64,000 bases of DNA, taken from positions 116,873-180,872 of the forward strand of contig NZ_WBWE01000012.1 of assembly GCF_008932435.1 (NCBI RefSeq). The letters are read 5' to 3'. The translations under genes and the position numbers were made by a program. Below, piece after piece: positions 24,827 to 34,761 of this stretch. The notes under the pieces are model-generated. The model did no database searches and was not told where the DNA came from. It was given only the letters and a program-made list of their open reading frames with translations. Numbering within the stretch: position 1 is the stretch's first letter; each line of letters opens with the position of its first letter. This DNA is from Brucella pseudintermedia. Its GTDB lineage: Bacteria > Pseudomonadota > Alphaproteobacteria > Rhizobiales > Rhizobiaceae.

Positions 24827-25609
24827 TCAGACCGCAAGCCTTATCGTAACCGGCACATGGTCGGATGGCTTTTCCCATGCACGGACGTGCTTTTCCACGT
24901 CACTCGATACGAAGCGATTGGCAGCTTCCGGCGACAGCATCAGATGATCGATGCGGATACCGTTGTTCTTCTGCCATGCTCCCGCCTGATAATCCCAGAA
25001 CGAGTAAATCCCGCCATCATCCGTTGATGCACGGATTGCGTCCGTGAACCCCATATTTTCCAGCCTGCGGAATGCCTGGCGCGATTGCGGCTGGAAGAGC
25101 GCATCGCCAACCCACTGGCCGGGATTTTTGGCGTCGGCCGGTTCAGGAATGACGTTATAGTCACCGGCAAGCACGAGCGGCTCTTCAAGGGCGAGTCGGT
25201 CTCTGGCCCAAAGCTCCAGCCGCTGCATCCAGGAAAGCTTGTAGGGAAACTTTTCCGTGTCCACCGGATTGCCGTTCGGAAGATAAAGCGAAACGACACG
25301 GACAACGCCCTTTTCGGTCGAATAGACGCCCTCGATAAAGCGCGCCTGTTCATCGTTATCGTCGCCGGGAAGGCCGCGATTGACCTCATCGGGCGATTTT
25401 TTCGACAGAAGTGCTACGCCGTTGAAGCCCTTCTGCCCGTGTGTTTCCACATGATAGCCGAGCGCTTCGATCTCCAGCCGTGGAAACTGCTCATCGACCG
25501 ATTTGATTTCCTGCAGGCAGACAATATCGGGCGAGGACTCCTTCAGCCAATGCTGGAGGTTGTCGATGCGGGCTTTGACGCCGTTGATGTTCCAGGTCGC
25601 GATTTTCAT
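24827..25609 (-). CDS. xthA: Exodeoxyribonuclease III
   Basis: This EEP-fold nuclease (260 residues) is an AP endonuclease and 3'-5' exonuclease in base excision repair. Catalytic motifs are intact: KIATWNINGVKARI at the start, LQEIKSVD near residue 33 (Glu), GDYNVIPEPAD near 150, and RIDHLMLS near 230, with the final SDHVPVTI His. The start MKIATWN at 25609 is the family norm; the longer frame reading to 25645 is not needed. No promoter signal was evident. It faces exoR at its 3' end. Confidence 0.96.
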   Translation of the reverse strand: MKIATWNINGVKARIDNLQHWLKESSPDIVCLQEIKSVDEQFPRLEIEALGYHVETHGQKGFNGVALLSKKSPDEVNRGLPGDDNDEQARFIEGVYSTEKGVVRVVSLYLPNGNPVDTEKFPYKLSWMQRLELWARDRLALEEPLVLAGDYNVIPEPADAKNPGQWVGDALFQPQSRQAFRRLENMGFTDAIRASTDDGGIYSFWDYQAGAWQKNNGIRIDHLMLSPEAANRFVSSDVEKHVRAWEKPSDHVPVTIRLAV

Positions 25610-25782
25610 GCAGCTATGATTATGCGCTTGGGGAGGTGAGGGCAAGCAGCGCGCAATCGCGCGTCACAGCTTTTCATCTTCTGCAATTTCAATATTCGCT
25701 CATATTTCGGCGCTGGACCCTTTGTATTGGCGGTTTTGCATTCCTATTTGCTCTGGACAGGAGCCAAACAGGAGAAATTCGA

Positions 25783-26490
25783 ATGTTCGACGCCAAGAAA
25801 CTTCTCGAACAGTTTCTGGGATCACAAATACCCGGTACGTCGGGAAGCGTCCGCGACAAGGCCGGGCAGGTGACCGATCTGGCAAAGAAGAACCCGCTCG
25901 CGACCGGTGCCATTGCCGCAGCCATTCTTGGCACGAAGACCGGGCGCAAGCTCGCGGGCAATGTGGCGACCGTGGGCGGTATCGCCGCCATCGCCGGATT
26001 GGGATATCTCGCCTACAAGAACTACAAATCCGGTCAGGCGCCGCAAACGGCGGAACAGCCGGTTGCGAAGCAGCCTGAACTTCTTCCGCCGCCTCCAGTC
26101 GATTCTCCCTTCCATCCGCAATCGCCGGCAATGAGCAACAGTTTCGCGCTGACGCTGGTGCAGGCGATGATTGCGGCTGCGAAAGCCGACGGCCATATCG
26201 ATGACGCCGAACGCGCCCGCATCATGGAGAAGGTGAAGATTTCCGGCCTCGATGATGAAGCGGAAGCATTTCTTGAGAAAGAGCTGGCCGAACCCGTCGA
26301 TATCGATGTGCTGGTTTCCGCCGCACAGACCGAAGAGCAGAAGGTGGAGCTTTATACGGCCTCCCGCCTTGCGATCGACCCAGACAACCGGGCTGAGCGC
26401 GGATATCTGGATATGCTGGCCGGTCGTCTCGGACTGCCGGATGCCCTGGTGGATCACATCGAGGCGACTGTCGCTTCGGTCAAGGTTTGA
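25783..26490 (+). CDS. DUF533/TerB-like protein
   Basis: The 235-residue protein has an N-terminal MFDAKKLLEQFLG, a glycine/alanine hydrophobic segment (residues ~45-85: TGAIAAAILGTKTGRKLAG, GGIAAIAGLGYLAYKNY), a Pro/Gln linker, then a TerB-like helical domain (ALTLVQAMIAAAKADGHID near residue 128). Family members are inner-membrane proteins of unknown function; YebE is one. AGGAG lies seven bases before the ATG. It shares a terminator with the convergent erpA. Confidence 0.85.
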   Translation: MFDAKKLLEQFLGSQIPGTSGSVRDKAGQVTDLAKKNPLATGAIAAAILGTKTGRKLAGNVATVGGIAAIAGLGYLAYKNYKSGQAPQTAEQPVAKQPELLPPPPVDSPFHPQSPAMSNSFALTLVQAMIAAAKADGHIDDAERARIMEKVKISGLDDEAEAFLEKELAEPVDIDVLVSAAQTEEQKVELYTASRLAIDPDNRAERGYLDMLAGRLGLPDALVDHIEATVASVKV

Positions 26491-26507
26491 GCTGGTTGGC
26501 AGTCATG

Positions 26508-26540
26508 AAAAAACCGGCTGTCGCTTGGCAGCCGGTTTTT
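26508..26540. terminator. Bidirectional terminator
   Basis: AAAACCGGCTG and CAGCCGGTTTT pair over 11 bp around an eight-base loop, with A/T tracts on both sides. It divides the DUF533 gene from erpA. Confidence 0.9.
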
Positions 26541-26561
26541 GATTTCTCTCTTAAGCCCGGA

Positions 26562-26888
26562 TCAGATGGCGAAGCTGGTTCCACAGCCGCAGGACGAGGT
26601 GGCGTTCGGATTGCGGATCTGGAACGACTGTCCCATCAAATCATCGACGAAATCGATTTCCGAACCGTCCATATAGGGAACCGAAATCGAATCGATCAGC
26701 ACCTTGGCGCCGAGCTTTTCGATAACGATGTCGTCGTCAGTCTGCTCATCGACCAGATCGTACTTATAGGAGAAGCCGGAACACCCGCCGCCTTCGACTG
26801 AAACGCGAAGGGCAGTCTTGCCCGGTTCCGATCCGAGAATCTTGGCGATCCGCTTTGCCGCGGAATCTGAAACGGTAATGCCTGTCAT
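26562..26888 (-). CDS. erpA: Iron-sulfur cluster insertion protein (A-type carrier)
   Basis: The 108-residue protein has the A-type carrier fold with three conserved cysteines: GGGCSGFSY near residue 35 and SSCGCGTSFAI at the C-terminus. ErpA/IscA carriers deliver Fe-S clusters to apo-enzymes in the cytosol. ErpA rather than SufA is inferred from the C-terminal CGCGTSF. It is alone, divergent from dgt with 178 bp between. This divergent pair is common in rhizobia. Confidence 0.9.
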   Translation of the reverse strand: MTGITVSDSAAKRIAKILGSEPGKTALRVSVEGGGCSGFSYKYDLVDEQTDDDIVIEKLGAKVLIDSISVPYMDGSEIDFVDDLMGQSFQIRNPNATSSCGCGTSFAI

Positions 26889-27066
26889 CTGCCTTGTTCC
26901 GTTTGCAAATGCGAATATCGTACCGGACGATTTCTCCAGATTTCCGATAGCCGCGTACTTGCCTTCATGATTAGCTGATAGCTATGAACGCGAATAGCGG
27001 AAGTCAATGTCTGTACCGGTTCCGCACCGGTTTGTGTAATCATATTACAGTGAGGGATGCATCGCA

Positions 27067-28275
27067 ATGTCGCTGGAAGGAATAGGCTTCGGTTATCGCG
27101 AACGCGCGCCCTATGCCTGTGATCCGGCGCGCACCCGGGGCCGTTTGGTGCCGGAACCGGAAAGCCCGACCCGCACGCCATTCCAGCGGGACCGCGATCG
27201 TATCATTCATTCCACCGCGTTTCGCCGCTTGAAGCACAAGACACAGGTTTTCATCGCGCATGAGGGCGATCATTACCGCACGCGGCTAACTCATACGATA
27301 GAAGTTGCTCAGATCGCCCGTGCGTTGGCTCGCGCATTGCGGCTCGACGAAGATCTGGCCGAAGCAGTGGCGCTTGTCCACGATTTCGGCCACACGCCCT
27401 TCGGTCATACGGGCGAGGAAGCGCTCAACGAACGTATGAAAGCCTTCGGCGGCTTCGATCACAATGCGCAGTCGCTCCGAATCGTGACCAAGCTTGAGCA
27501 TCGCTATGCCGATTTCGATGGCCTTAATCTTTCATGGGAAACCCTTGAAGGGCTGGTCAAGCACAATGGCCCTCTGCTGGGCGCTCATGCGACGCATCCG
27601 GACATCCCGGTTCCGTTGCCGATTCTCGATTTCAACGAACGCTATGATCTGGAATTGACGCGCTTTGCCAGTCTGGAAGCGCAATGCGCGGCCATTGCCG
27701 ACGATATCGCCTATAACGCCCATGATATCGATGACGGTCTGCGGGCAGGGCTTTTGAGCCTTGATGCGCTGGATGAGGTGCCGTTGACAAAACGCCTGCT
27801 CGATCTGGTGCGGACGCGCTATCCCGATCTTGATCCTGTTCGCACCGGGCATGAACTCGTGCGCAGGCAAATCACGATCATGGTGGAAGACGTGATCGAA
27901 GAAGCCCAGCGCCGTCTGACTGCGGCTAAGCCGCAAAGCGTGGAAGACGTGCATGGCCAGTCGCACGCGCTTGTGGCTTTTTCCGACGCCATGCGCGCCG
28001 ATGAGAAGGCGCTGAAGCGGTTCCTGTTCAAGAACCTCTATTTCCACGACAGCGTCGTGGTGCGCAGGCACGCCGCCGACAAGATCGTGCAGGACCTTTT
28101 CGACGCCTGTTTTGCAGACTTTTCGATCATGCCTCCAGAATGGCAGATGGGCTGCGAGACACTCGACGAAGCGGCGCGGGCGCGGCGGGTTGCCGACTAT
28201 CTTGCCGGGATGACTGACAATTATGCCGTGCGAGAACACCGACGATTGTTTGACCGCACACCCGATTTAGCTTAA
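27067..28275 (+). CDS. dgt: Deoxyguanosinetriphosphate triphosphohydrolase-like protein
   Basis: The 402-residue HD-domain hydrolase removes triphosphate from dNTPs. Metal-binding residues are visible: [21 protein letters not shown] near residue 75, [14 protein letters not shown] near 107, and [13 protein letters not shown] near 220. N-terminal [20 protein letters not shown] is typical. The dNTP preference is not known; Dgt-like proteins in alphaproteobacteria are shorter than the E. coli enzyme. The ATG at 27067 follows GAGGGATGC. It precedes argS in the same direction. Confidence 0.93.
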   Translation: MSLEGIGFGYRERAPYACDPARTRGRLVPEPESPTRTPFQRDRDRIIHSTAFRRLKHKTQVFIAHEGDHYRTRLTHTIEVAQIARALARALRLDEDLAEAVALVHDFGHTPFGHTGEEALNERMKAFGGFDHNAQSLRIVTKLEHRYADFDGLNLSWETLEGLVKHNGPLLGAHATHPDIPVPLPILDFNERYDLELTRFASLEAQCAAIADDIAYNAHDIDDGLRAGLLSLDALDEVPLTKRLLDLVRTRYPDLDPVRTGHELVRRQITIMVEDVIEEAQRRLTAAKPQSVEDVHGQSHALVAFSDAMRADEKALKRFLFKNLYFHDSVVVRRHAADKIVQDLFDACFADFSIMPPEWQMGCETLDEAARARRVADYLAGMTDNYAVREHRRLFDRTPDLA

Positions 28276-28333
28276 TCGGGGCCAAACGAAGCGGCGTTTC
28301 CGGCAGACTGGCCGGGTTCCGCAGGAAATTTTG

Positions 28334-28502
28334 AGCATTTCCAGCAAAAGTGCGAAGCGGTTTTGCGTGGGATAATGCGACGAAACAAAGCATTTCCAGC
28401 AAAAGTGCGAAGCGGTTTTGCGTTGGACAATGCGATGAAACAAAGCATTTTCGAGCTAAAAGTGCGAAGCGGTTTTGCATCGGACAATGCGATAAACAAA
28501 GC
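28334..28502. repeat. Three tandem copies of a 55-bp repeat between dgt and argS
   Basis: Copies start at 28334, 28389 and 28444. Each begins AGCATTT and contains AAAAGTGCGAAGCGGTTTTGC then GGAYAATGCGA-like bases; the third is 56 bp and slightly diverged. The core is also found reversed at 14733-14762, so this is a tandem expansion of half of a dispersed repeat. It ends 26 bp before argS. Confidence 0.9.
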
Positions 28503-28528
28503 CCGGCGTAAGCCTGACAGGACAGACC

Positions 28529-30286
28529 ATGAATATCTTTGCAGATTTCGATGCACGTATCAAAAAGACGTTGCAAGATATTGATCTGAAACCGAAAGAC
28601 GGTAGCGAACTGGATCTCTCGCGCATCGGCGTGGAGCCGCCGCGAGATGCTTCCCATGGCGATATTGCCACCAATGCCGCAATGGTGCTCTCCAAGGCTG
28701 TCGGTCAGAACCCGCGCGAACTTGCCAGCCGTATAGCCGAAGCTCTTGCCTCGGATGAGGATGTGGAAACCGTCGATGTTGCCGGTCCGGGCTTCATCAA
28801 TCTGCGTCTCAAGGCCAGCTACTGGCAGCGCGAACTCGCGGCGATGTTGAACGAAGGGACGGATTTCGGTCGTTCCAAGCTCGGCTCCGGAACGAAGGTC
28901 AATGTCGAATATGTTTCGGCCAACCCCACTGGCCCGATGCATGTCGGCCATTGCCGTGGCGCGGTCGTGGGCGACGTTCTGGCCAATCTGCTGAAATTCG
29001 CGGGCTATGATGTGGTCAAGGAATACTACATCAACGATGCGGGTGCGCAGATCGATGTGCTGGCAAGGTCCGTCATGGTGCGTTACCGCGAAGCGCTGGG
29101 CGAAAATATCGGCGAAATTCCGTCAGGTCTCTATCCGGGCGACTATCTCGTTCCGGTCGGCCAGGAACTTGCAAAGGAATTCGGCACGAAGCTTCTGGAA
29201 ATGCCGGAAGCCGAAGCGCTCGCTCTGGTGAAGGATCGCACGATCGACGCCATGATGGCGATGATCCGCGCCGATCTCGATGCGCTCAACGTGCATCATG
29301 ACGTGTTCTTCTCGGAGCGGAAGCTGCATGTCGACCACGCCCGGGCGATTCGCAATGCGATCAACGACCTGACGCTCAAGGGGCATGTCTACAAGGGCAA
29401 GCTGCCGCCGCCGAAGGGCCAGCTTCCCGAGGATTGGGAAGATCGCGAGCAGACTCTGTTCCGCTCGACCGAAGTGGGCGACGATATCGACCGTCCGCTG
29501 ATGAAGTCCGATGGCGCTTTCACTTATTTTGCCGGCGACGTTGCCTATTTCAAGGACAAGTATGACCGCGGCTTCAACGAGATGATCTATGTGCTGGGCG
29601 CCGATCACGGTGGCTACGTCAAGCGTCTGGAGGCGGTCGCAAGGGCTGTTTCCGACGGCAAGGCGAAGCTGACGGTGCTGCTCTGCCAGCTGGTCAAGCT
29701 TTTCCGCGACGGCGAGCCTGTGCGCATGTCGAAGCGGGCAGGCGAGTTCATCACGCTGCGCGACGTGGTTGATGAAGTGGGCCGCGATCCGGTCCGTTTC
29801 ATGATGCTTTACCGGAAGAACGACGCGCCGCTGGACTTCGATTTTGCCAAGGTGACGGAACAGTCGAAGGACAATCCGGTCTTTTACGTGCAATATGCTT
29901 CCGCGCGTTGCCATTCGGTTTTCCGGCAGGCAGCCGATCAGCTCGGCCTGTCCGAGCTCGACCGGATCGGCATGGCCGCTCATTTCGACAAGCTGACCGA
30001 TGAAAGCGAAATCGCGCTCGTTCGCAAGCTCGCAGAATATCCGCGTCTGATCGAGGCGGCGGCGATTCATCAGGAGCCGCACCGGCTTGCTTTCTACCTC
30101 TATGATCTCGCCAGCGCGTTCCATTCGCAATGGAATAGAGGCACAGAGAACCCGGACTTACGTTTTATTAAGGTTAACGATCCAGACTTGTCGCTAGCCA
30201 GGCTAGGGCTGGTACAGGTTGTTTCCGATGTGCTGACTTCCGGATTGACGATAATCGGTGCGGATGCTCCAACGGAAATGCGCTAG
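28529..30286 (+). CDS. argS: Arginine--tRNA ligase
   Basis: A class I synthetase of 585 residues that charges tRNA-Arg. The HIGH signature is [14 protein letters not shown] near residue 130 and the KMSKS-equivalent loop is MSKRAGEF near 392, as usual for ArgRS. An N-terminal Add-1 domain (residues ~1-110) and a C-terminal anticodon-binding helical domain ending near [11 protein letters not shown] are visible. Length is normal. The start [13 protein letters not shown] at 28529 is family-like; the triple repeat lies directly upstream. Confidence 0.98.
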   Translation: MNIFADFDARIKKTLQDIDLKPKDGSELDLSRIGVEPPRDASHGDIATNAAMVLSKAVGQNPRELASRIAEALASDEDVETVDVAGPGFINLRLKASYWQRELAAMLNEGTDFGRSKLGSGTKVNVEYVSANPTGPMHVGHCRGAVVGDVLANLLKFAGYDVVKEYYINDAGAQIDVLARSVMVRYREALGENIGEIPSGLYPGDYLVPVGQELAKEFGTKLLEMPEAEALALVKDRTIDAMMAMIRADLDALNVHHDVFFSERKLHVDHARAIRNAINDLTLKGHVYKGKLPPPKGQLPEDWEDREQTLFRSTEVGDDIDRPLMKSDGAFTYFAGDVAYFKDKYDRGFNEMIYVLGADHGGYVKRLEAVARAVSDGKAKLTVLLCQLVKLFRDGEPVRMSKRAGEFITLRDVVDEVGRDPVRFMMLYRKNDAPLDFDFAKVTEQSKDNPVFYVQYASARCHSVFRQAADQLGLSELDRIGMAAHFDKLTDESEIALVRKLAEYPRLIEAAAIHQEPHRLAFYLYDLASAFHSQWNRGTENPDLRFIKVNDPDLSLARLGLVQVVSDVLTSGLTIIGADAPTEMR

Positions 30287-30599
30287 AGTATAGTTTGAAA
30301 GGTGAAGACCTTTTGGGACGGATTATACTCGAAAAATGGTCTCCGCAGTCCGCAGGCCGGAATAGGCGGCTCGAGATGATTTCGGAGATCAGGCGACTGT
30401 CATGAAGCTTTTGAGGTCGAAAGACTGATTGAAGGCAAAGGTTGGCAAGTCGAACGGGTGGAAGGCTACAATGAACGCAAGTCATTGGTCTTCCTTCTGG
30501 CGCAGGAAACTTCCGTCAACTTTTGCCCACATTGCCTCGCTAAATAAGCAATGTATGGAGACGTCTTGCGGCGTCCAGGGTTTGAGTTAGGAACACGCC
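30287..30599. other. 313-bp gap between argS and the SPOR-protein gene
   Basis: No gene, repeat or RNA can be supported. A frame of about 48 codons (30380-30526) is open but has no good start. The region must hold the SPOR-protein promoter; TTAGGA precedes its ATG. Confidence 0.5.
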
Positions 30600-33530
30600 A
30601 TGACGGACAGCAGTGCAAATCCCCGTAATTACGGCGAGCGTCCGTTGCACGAAGACGACCCGCTGATGGAACTTTCGCGCATCATGGACTTCGGCACGCC
30701 TGCTGATGCCAACGTCGCTTGGAATGAGCGCCAATCCACTCAGTTCGGGAATACGCATTTTGAGGACCGGACCAATCCCGGCTTCGATCCTTCCCTGGAT
30801 CTGGAGCGCGAGCTGCTCGGCGACTTCAGCGATTATTCCCAGCCTGCGGAACAGTCGCAGTTCGCCGCGCCGGCGCATGATGATTCCTATCTGGCGGATG
30901 CCCCGCTTATTCACGAAGAAGAACTTGCTTCCGCTCTGGAAGACGAGCTCGATCTTCAGATGGATCAGGAGGAGCGGGCCCCGCAACCGGAAGCACCCTC
31001 ATTCGAAACGCTTGAATTTGAAGAGGCCGATCGCACCGAGCCGGTGCCGCAATTCGACTATAACGACTACTCGGCTGCTCGTGATTCGCATGAAGATACC
31101 TTCGCCGCGTCTTCTCCGGCCTATGGCCGCAGGGAAACGATCGAGCCGCTTCAAATCGATCAGGACGACTACGATCCAACCATCTACCAGCCAGCGATAG
31201 AGCCTCACGAGGAGGTTTATCAAGCGGCGCGTCTCCCGGACTGGAACGTTCAGGCTGTCGAGCCCGAGCAGCCTTCATATGCTGCTGTTTCCACGCCGGT
31301 TTCGCTTGAAGATGAACTGGAAAACCTCCTGTTCGGCGACGAGCCCAAGCCGGTCTCTCATGACGAGACTTACTTCTCGCATGTTGCGCCGACGGAAACG
31401 CCAAATGCCCATCACGATGCGGTTCCAGTGCAGAATTCCGGTTATCAGGATGAGCCGGAACTGAACGATTTGCATTTCGATGAACCCGCTTACAGTGAGC
31501 CTCAGGCTGCCGCTCCCGTCACACAGGCGCAGGCTTACGCGCCCCAGGCCATTCCTGCCGGATATCCCTACTATACGCGGAGCAATTTCTCTTCCGGCGT
31601 TCCGGGGCAGGACACGCTAGCGACCACGCCGCAGGCTGATTATCCGTCCGCAACCCCTTCTCTGGATGACGAAGACAATTTCTCCTTCGATGATGATTTT
31701 TCGTTCGATGTCGAGGAAGCTGCAACGGCGGCGGCTGGCGAAGGTACGGAGGATGATCTTTCGGAACTCGATGAGATCAGTCTCTCCGAGGACGATTTCG
31801 GCTTTGAGCCATCTGGCGATGTTTCAAACGTTCAGGACGAAAATGCTTTCAACGAAGATGATTTCTTCACCGAAGATGACCTCGATCTGAATGTGGAGCC
31901 TGAAGAAGAACCAACCGCTTATGCGCATGCCGTGCGTTCGGACGATGAATATCGGTCTTCCCCGGCTTCGTTCTCGCCGTTCGGAACTGCAAACAGGGCC
32001 GCGATCAGCGCGCCCGCGCCGGAAGTCGAAACCCTGAGCGTGGCGGAAGAAAAGGTCGAGCAGACACATTCTCTCGATCTGCCGGAAATCAATTACGGCG
32101 AAGAAGAAACCAATGCCGGCTTGACCGATCTTGAAGCGGAATTCGCTGAGGTCTTCAACACGGTCGGCGTCGACGAAACGGCAAAATCCGATGCCCAGAG
32201 CGAAGCTGACAGGGCTTTTGAGGATATTTTCCGCGAAAGCGCGTCAAGCTATCTGCCGAACTCTGGCGCAAGTCTCGGTGCCGCTGTTGGCGCTGCGGCG
32301 ATGGGCGTTGGTGCTGCCGCTGCTGCGGGGGCATATGGCCGCTCGCAGGCGACGGCTCAGGCTCCGGTGCAGTTCAATCCGTCCAGCCAGCTTGGCAATG
32401 AAGACGACTTCTACAACCATTGGGCCGCCCAGGGCGCACAGCCGCTCGAAGCTGGCGATTATGGTGAACGGGCCGCGATGCAGCCGGAAGACGATCTTGG
32501 CAGCGCCGCCGAAGCCTATCGCAATCGCCCGGTTCGTGGCCGTCGCGGCCTTATCCTGGCAAGCGTGGCCGGCGTAGCCGTGCTGCTGGGCGGGATCGGC
32601 TATCACTTTCTCGGCGGCGCCGGTTCCGGTGAACCGGTCGTGATTCGCGCCGACAACCAGCCGATCAAGATGCAGCCGGAAAATCCCGGCGGCGCGACAG
32701 TGCCGAACCAGGACAAGGCGGTATATGACCGTGTTGCCGGTACGCTGCCGAACAATCCGGAACAAAAGTCGCTGATCACATCCGGCGAAGAGCCGGTGGA
32801 TATTTCCGGCACGGATGACAGCGAGAACATGGTGGACAACACCCCCGAGGAGCCGCAGGTGGCGAATAATGCACCGGCCGTGAATCAGGACAACCGCAAT
32901 GCGCCGCTGGTCCAGCCGCGCGAAGTGGAAACCATGATCGTGCGGCCGGATGGCTCGATCATTCAGCCTTCTCCGGCACCGGAAGAAACCGCTTCGCAAA
33001 TGCCTCCGGCAAACAGCACGCAGCCCGCTGCACCGGCTGGTGGCGACGAAATCGCCGCGCTCGCGGCTGGCAACGCGCCGGCAGAACCTGCCGCACAGGT
33101 GTCGCCGCAGCCTCAGCAAGCTGCTGAAACGCCGCGTCTTCCCGTCCGCGCGCCGGTGGTGCCGTCGCGCCCGGCTGAACAGCCGGTCAATATCGTCGGC
33201 AACGTGCCGCAGCGTACGCAGGCCCCGGCTGCATCCAACCCGGCTCCCGCACCGGCTGCGCCGCAGATTGCATCGGCAGCAGGTGCAGGCGGCTACTTCA
33301 TCCAGATCGCTTCGCAGCCATCGGCTGAACTGGCCCAGAAGTCCTATGCGAACATGGCCCAGAAGTACGGCAGCGTGATCGGCGGCCGCAGTGTGGACAT
33401 CAAGCGCGCCGACATTCCGGGCAAGGGCACCTACTATCGTGTCCGCGTTCAGGGCGGCTCCAAGGACGACGCCTCCGCACTGTGCGCTCGTCTCAAGTCC
33501 GCTGGCGGCAGCTGCTTCGTCACGCAGTGA
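30600..33530 (+). CDS. Large SPOR-domain cell-envelope protein
   Basis: The 976-residue protein has a long, acidic, disordered cytoplasmic part (residues ~1-640, rich in Asp/Glu/Pro, with repeated EDDF/FDDDFSF blocks). There is one membrane helix near 651-672 (LILASVAGVAVLLGG), a Pro/Ala-rich periplasmic linker, and a C-terminal SPOR domain at ~898-976 (GGYFIQIASQPSAE ... GSCFVTQ). SPOR domains bind denuded peptidoglycan at the septum, so a role in cell division or growth zones is inferred. It precedes nagZ. The ATG at 30600 has TTAGGA upstream. Confidence 0.88.
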   Translation: MTDSSANPRNYGERPLHEDDPLMELSRIMDFGTPADANVAWNERQSTQFGNTHFEDRTNPGFDPSLDLERELLGDFSDYSQPAEQSQFAAPAHDDSYLADAPLIHEEELASALEDELDLQMDQEERAPQPEAPSFETLEFEEADRTEPVPQFDYNDYSAARDSHEDTFAASSPAYGRRETIEPLQIDQDDYDPTIYQPAIEPHEEVYQAARLPDWNVQAVEPEQPSYAAVSTPVSLEDELENLLFGDEPKPVSHDETYFSHVAPTETPNAHHDAVPVQNSGYQDEPELNDLHFDEPAYSEPQAAAPVTQAQAYAPQAIPAGYPYYTRSNFSSGVPGQDTLATTPQADYPSATPSLDDEDNFSFDDDFSFDVEEAATAAAGEGTEDDLSELDEISLSEDDFGFEPSGDVSNVQDENAFNEDDFFTEDDLDLNVEPEEEPTAYAHAVRSDDEYRSSPASFSPFGTANRAAISAPAPEVETLSVAEEKVEQTHSLDLPEINYGEEETNAGLTDLEAEFAEVFNTVGVDETAKSDAQSEADRAFEDIFRESASSYLPNSGASLGAAVGAAAMGVGAAAAAGAYGRSQATAQAPVQFNPSSQLGNEDDFYNHWAAQGAQPLEAGDYGERAAMQPEDDLGSAAEAYRNRPVRGRRGLILASVAGVAVLLGGIGYHFLGGAGSGEPVVIRADNQPIKMQPENPGGATVPNQDKAVYDRVAGTLPNNPEQKSLITSGEEPVDISGTDDSENMVDNTPEEPQVANNAPAVNQDNRNAPLVQPREVETMIVRPDGSIIQPSPAPEETASQMPPANSTQPAAPAGGDEIAALAAGNAPAEPAAQVSPQPQQAAETPRLPVRAPVVPSRPAEQPVNIVGNVPQRTQAPAASNPAPAPAAPQIASAAGAGGYFIQIASQPSAELAQKSYANMAQKYGSVIGGRSVDIKRADIPGKGTYYRVRVQGGSKDDASALCARLKSAGGSCFVTQ

Positions 33531-33551
33531 TAGACGACACACTGAGTATCG

Positions 33552-33577
33552 AAAGGGCGGCTTCGGTCGCCCTTTTT
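33552..33577 (+). terminator. Terminator after the SPOR-protein gene
   Basis: AAGGGCG/CGCCCTT form a 7-bp stem with an eight-base loop containing CTTCGG, then a T tract. It lies 22 bases after the stop codon. Confidence 0.85.
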
Positions 33578-33668
33578 CATGGTCCACTACCAAGCTCTGA
33601 TTTTTTCGGTTAAACCGGGGCGGGCTTGTTTGAGTACAGCATTTCCGGACATTATTGGGGAAAAGCGC

Positions 33669-34688
33669 ATGATAGACTGCAAGGCATGGATTGCCGGTGT
33701 GTCGGGAACGAAACTGACGGAAGACGAAATCGCGTTTTTCCGCGACGAAAGGCCCTGGGGCTTTATTCTTTTCGCGCGCAATGTTGAAAGCCTTGAACAG
33801 GTTTCTGATCTCACGGCGCATATGCGTGACCTGACGGGGCGGGACCAGACCCCTGTTTTCATCGATCAGGAAGGTGGCCGCGTGCAGCGCCTTCGCCCGC
33901 CGCTCGTGCCAAATTATCCTTCTGCCTCGGAAGTAGGCGCGATTTACGCGCGCGATCGCGAGGCGGGACTGCGCGCTGCATGGCTTCACGCTCGTCTTCA
34001 TGCATTCGATTTGTTGAAGGTCGGCGTCAATGTGGACTGCCTGCCGGTGCTGGACGTACCTGTGGAGGGCGCGCATGACGTCATCGGCGCACGAGCCTAT
34101 TCCAAGAATCCGCATGCGGTTGCCGCAATGGGACGAGCCGCTGCCGAGGGCTTGCTGGCCGGTGGTTTGTTGCCCGTAGTCAAGCATATGCCGGGGCATG
34201 GCCGTGCCTTTGCCGACACGCACAAGGAGCTGGCGCGCGTTACCGTTCCACTGAATGAACTGGTCGCGCATGACTTCGTGCCGTTCAAGGCGCTCAACGA
34301 TCTGCCGATGGCAATGACGGCTCACGTCGTTTTCGATTGCATCGACCCACAGCGCCCATCAACATTGTCGCCGACCGTCATCAACACCATCATTCGCGAT
34401 GTCATCCAGTTCGATGGACTTGTGATGAGCGACGACATTTCCATGAAAGCGCTCTCGGGCAGCCTTGGCGACATTGCGGACGGCATCGTTGGCGCGGGCT
34501 GCGATATGGTTCTCTATTGCGCAGGCGTGATGGAGGAATTGAAGGAAGTTGCAGCGCGTGTGCCCGTGCTCGAAGGCAAGGCAAAGCGCCGCGCCGAACT
34601 GGCTGAAGTCTATGCGGGCGACCCCGATCTTTCCAATGAGGAAGAACTGCGTGCAGAATTCGGCGCCATGTTCGAACTGATAGCGTAA
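33669..34688 (+). CDS. nagZ: Beta-N-acetylhexosaminidase
   Basis: A GH3 enzyme (339 residues) that removes GlcNAc from anhydro-muropeptides in cell-wall recycling. Family signatures are DQEGGRVQRLRPP near residue 67, the catalytic-loop KHMPGHGRAFADTHKELA near 177, and VMSDDISMKAL with the nucleophile Asp near 253. Position: after the SPOR gene and before scpA, a conserved alphaproteobacterial order. The start MIDCKAWIAGV at 33669 is preferred; the frame runs open upstream. Confidence 0.93.
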   Translation: MIDCKAWIAGVSGTKLTEDEIAFFRDERPWGFILFARNVESLEQVSDLTAHMRDLTGRDQTPVFIDQEGGRVQRLRPPLVPNYPSASEVGAIYARDREAGLRAAWLHARLHAFDLLKVGVNVDCLPVLDVPVEGAHDVIGARAYSKNPHAVAAMGRAAAEGLLAGGLLPVVKHMPGHGRAFADTHKELARVTVPLNELVAHDFVPFKALNDLPMAMTAHVVFDCIDPQRPSTLSPTVINTIIRDVIQFDGLVMSDDISMKALSGSLGDIADGIVGAGCDMVLYCAGVMEELKEVAARVPVLEGKAKRRAELAEVYAGDPDLSNEEELRAEFGAMFELIA

Positions 34689-34761
34689 TCGTCAAAACTT
34701 GGTAAACTGAGATCGTCGGCGGACCGGCCGCCGATGAAATCTTATCAGCAGGGAAACGGGC

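Noticed and set aside
28334..28502. CRISPR array from the three evenly spaced repeats
   Set aside because: The units are continuous 55-bp copies without unique spacers, and no cas genes are present.
30380..30526. 48-codon open frame (EGKGWQVERVEGYNERKS...) between argS and the SPOR gene
   Set aside because: It has no plausible start codon or ribosome-binding site. It might be a gene remnant but nothing supports that.
32244..34325. 693-codon open frame on the minus strand, antisense to the SPOR protein and nagZ genes
   Set aside because: It overlaps two clear family genes on the plus strand, is rich in His/Arg from complementary codons, and crosses a terminator. It is a shadow of GC-biased coding.
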